The translations under genes were made by a program, and so were the position numbers. Of a stretch of DNA of 8,098 bases, positions 6,789 to 8,098 are shown piece after piece (position 1 is the first letter of the stretch; the number at the start of each line of letters is the position of its first letter). The notes beneath the pieces were generated by a model, which worked only from the letters and a program-made list of their open reading frames with translations, searched no databases and was not told where the DNA came from. Source of the DNA: Betaproteobacteria bacterium (GTDB lineage Bacteria > Pseudomonadota > Gammaproteobacteria > Burkholderiales > SG8-41); the NCBI GenBank assembly GCA_025356695.1, contig JANXSE010000454.1, positions 1-8,098 on the forward strand, given 5' to 3'.

Positions 6789-7754
6789 ATGACCCTGATT
6801 CGTTCATTCACCGTTACGCTGGCGGTATCGCTATTGGCGACGTCGTGTTTCGCCGTGTCCTATCCATCGAAACCAATCCGCCTGCTGGTGCCGTTTGGAC
6901 CCGGCGGCGTCGGCGACATCACTTCGCGCGCCGTGATGCAGAAGATGAGCGAGTCGATCGGCCAGCAGATCATCATCGACAACCGGCCGAGCGCGGGCGG
7001 CATTGTCGCCACCGAGACGGTCGCGAAGTCCGATCCCGACGGTTACACGCTGTACCTGATGAACAACACCAACGCCGTCAGCGCGGCGATGTTCAAGAAA
7101 CTGCCCTACGATACGGTCAAGGACTTCGAAATGGTGTCGACCATCGGCGGCTTCAGCATTGTTGTGCTGGTCGCACCCGATTCGCCGGCCAAAACCATCA
7201 AGGAACTGATCGCGCAGGCGAAAGCGAGCAGCGGCAAGTTCAACATCGGTTCGATCAACATCGGCACCACGCAACATCTGTCGGCCGAGTTACTGAAATC
7301 GATGGCGGCGCTCGACATTACCGGCGTGCCGTTCAACAACACCGCCGGCGTGTTGACCGCGTTGCGCGGCGGCAGCGTGCAGGTGGCGATGGAGTTTCTG
7401 CCGCCGGTGCTCGGGCAGATCCGCGCCAGCACACTGCGTCCGCTCGCCGTGACCTCGCTGACGCGCTCGCCAATGCTGCCTAGCGTGCCGACGCTGGCCG
7501 AGTCCGGCCTGCCGGGTTACGAGGTCAATTCGTGGAACGGCATCGCGGTGGCGGCAAAGACGCCGAAGGCCATCGTCGAGCGCCTGAACAAGGAAATTCA
7601 CGCCGCGGTGAATTCACCGCTGATCGCGCAACGCTTCCAGGAACTCGGTGTCAGCCAGAACCTCAACACGCCCGAAGGCATGCGCAAACTGCTGGTCGAG
7701 GAAATCGCCAAGTGGAATGCGCTCATCGACAAAGCAAAAATTCAGAGACTGTAA
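6789..7754 (+). CDS. Bug/TctC-family periplasmic solute-binding protein (third of three)
   Basis: This 321-residue Bug/TctC-family binding protein has a signal peptide with a hydrophobic core at about residues 7-18. Cleavage is probably after CFA (residue 22), giving a mature start VSYPSKP. Cys20 sits in ATSC, which loosely resembles a lipobox, so lipoprotein processing cannot be excluded but lacks the usual Leu at -3. Landmarks are DNRPSAGG, DPDGYTLY and IGTTQHL. The first ligand loop is PFGPGGVGD (35-43), with glycines and Asp kept. The second loop reads SINIGTTQH (155-163), replacing the usual SSG but retaining His163. The usual PYKG segment is PFNN here. These differences from both earlier binding proteins suggest a different ligand. 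It sits between the UbiD-like and LigI-like genes, 18 bases after one and 2 before the other, so it belongs to the same transcript. Confidence 0.94.
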   Translation: MTLIRSFTVTLAVSLLATSCFAVSYPSKPIRLLVPFGPGGVGDITSRAVMQKMSESIGQQIIIDNRPSAGGIVATETVAKSDPDGYTLYLMNNTNAVSAAMFKKLPYDTVKDFEMVSTIGGFSIVVLVAPDSPAKTIKELIAQAKASSGKFNIGSINIGTTQHLSAELLKSMAALDITGVPFNNTAGVLTALRGGSVQVAMEFLPPVLGQIRASTLRPLAVTSLTRSPMLPSVPTLAESGLPGYEVNSWNGIAVAAKTPKAIVERLNKEIHAAVNSPLIAQRFQELGVSQNLNTPEGMRKLLVEEIAKWNALIDKAKIQRL

Positions 7755-7756
7755 TC

Positions 7757-8098
7757 ATGGCTGAACCAAAAACCATCCTCGCCCCCGATCCCAATCCGGT
7801 CAAACCGAAATACACGCCGCCGCCCGGCGCCTGCGACGCGCACTGCCACGTCTTCGGCCCCGGCGCGCGCTTTCCGTACTCGGCCAATCGCAGTTACACG
7901 CCGCCCGACGCGCCGAAGGAACAACTCGCGGCACTGCATAAACATCTGGGCTTCTCGCGCGCGGTGCTGGTGCAGGCAAGCTGTCACGGTCTCGACAATG
8001 CGGCGCTGGTCGATGCGCTGATCTGGTCGAAAAATGCCTGGCGCGGCGTCTGCATGATCAACGACAAGGTCAGCGATGCCGAACTCGAAACGCTGCAC
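7757..8098 (+). CDS. 2-pyrone-4,6-dicarboxylate hydrolase-like amidohydrolase (LigI family), 3' truncated by window
   Basis: The first 114 residues of a TIM-barrel hydrolase run off the right edge; the family is about 290-300 residues. LigI hydrolyses the cyclic ester PDC to 4-oxalomesaconate/4-carboxy-2-hydroxymuconate in protocatechuate and gallate 4,5-cleavage, without needing a metal. The N-terminus strongly resembles LigI: a PPPGACDAHCHVFGP block with His29 and His31, Tyr47 in SYTPPDA, HLGF at 63-66 and VQASCHG at 72-78. His29, His31 and Tyr47 correspond, by memory, to LigI H31, H33 and Y49. The catalytic Asp and substrate arginines lie beyond the window. Other members of this group act on sugar lactones, so the exact substrate is uncertain, although the aromatic-type neighbours favour a pyrone or related lactone. 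ATG 7757 is two bases after the previous stop; no strong Shine-Dalgarno is seen, implying coupling. Confidence 0.85.
   Translation, partial: MAEPKTILAPDPNPVKPKYTPPPGACDAHCHVFGPGARFPYSANRSYTPPDAPKEQLAALHKHLGFSRAVLVQASCHGLDNAALVDALIWSKNAWRGVCMINDKVSDAELETLH

Noticed and set aside
6623..7483. A 286-codon + strand frame overlapping the UbiD end and the third binding-protein gene
   Set aside because: It is an Arg-rich alternative frame of two genes with clear family motifs and has no supporting features.
4018..7754. The three binding-protein genes considered as a recent tandem duplication or recombination repeat
   Set aside because: Similarity is limited to family motifs such as NRPGAGG and PDGYTL; there are no long near-identical DNA stretches.

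Overview
The window is a densely packed, single-strand stretch of a GC-rich (about 60% by eye) bacterial chromosome. The most likely source is a betaproteobacterium of the Burkholderiales. The main reason is the presence of three separate Bug/TctC-type periplasmic solute-binding protein genes, a family greatly expanded in that group. All seven genes read on the + strand. Gaps are short (2 to 62 bases), with no convincing terminator or internal promoter, so the region looks like one polycistronic operon cut by both window edges.

Layout. Bases 1-1974 hold the C-terminal five-sixths or so of a molybdenum hydroxylase large subunit (xanthine dehydrogenase/CoxL family). Bases 2017-3030 encode an amidohydrolase-superfamily enzyme with the full metal and arginine set of ACMSD-type decarboxylases. 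Bases 3033-3989 and 4018-4983 encode two Bug/TctC binding proteins. Bases 5046-6770 encode a large UbiD-family (prenylated-FMN) decarboxylase with a basic N-terminal tail. Bases 6789-7754 encode a third Bug/TctC protein. From 7757 to the right edge runs the start of a 2-pyrone-4,6-dicarboxylate (PDC) hydrolase-like gene (LigI family).

How they may work together (inference). Three binding proteins would capture carboxylated compounds in the periplasm. The Mo enzyme would hydroxylate or oxidise an aromatic or heteroaromatic ring. UbiD would remove or add a ring carboxylate. The ACMSD-like enzyme would decarboxylate or hydrate an acid intermediate, and the LigI-like enzyme would open a pyrone or lactone. 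This looks like a catabolic cluster for an aromatic or heteroaromatic carboxylic acid whose identity the sequence does not reveal. The combination of a Mo hydroxylase, two unrelated decarboxylase families, a PDC-type lactonase and three binding proteins without membrane components in view does not match a named pathway I recognise. No RNA genes, CRISPR arrays, insertion sequences or phage genes were seen, and no stretch over 300 bases lacks a gene.
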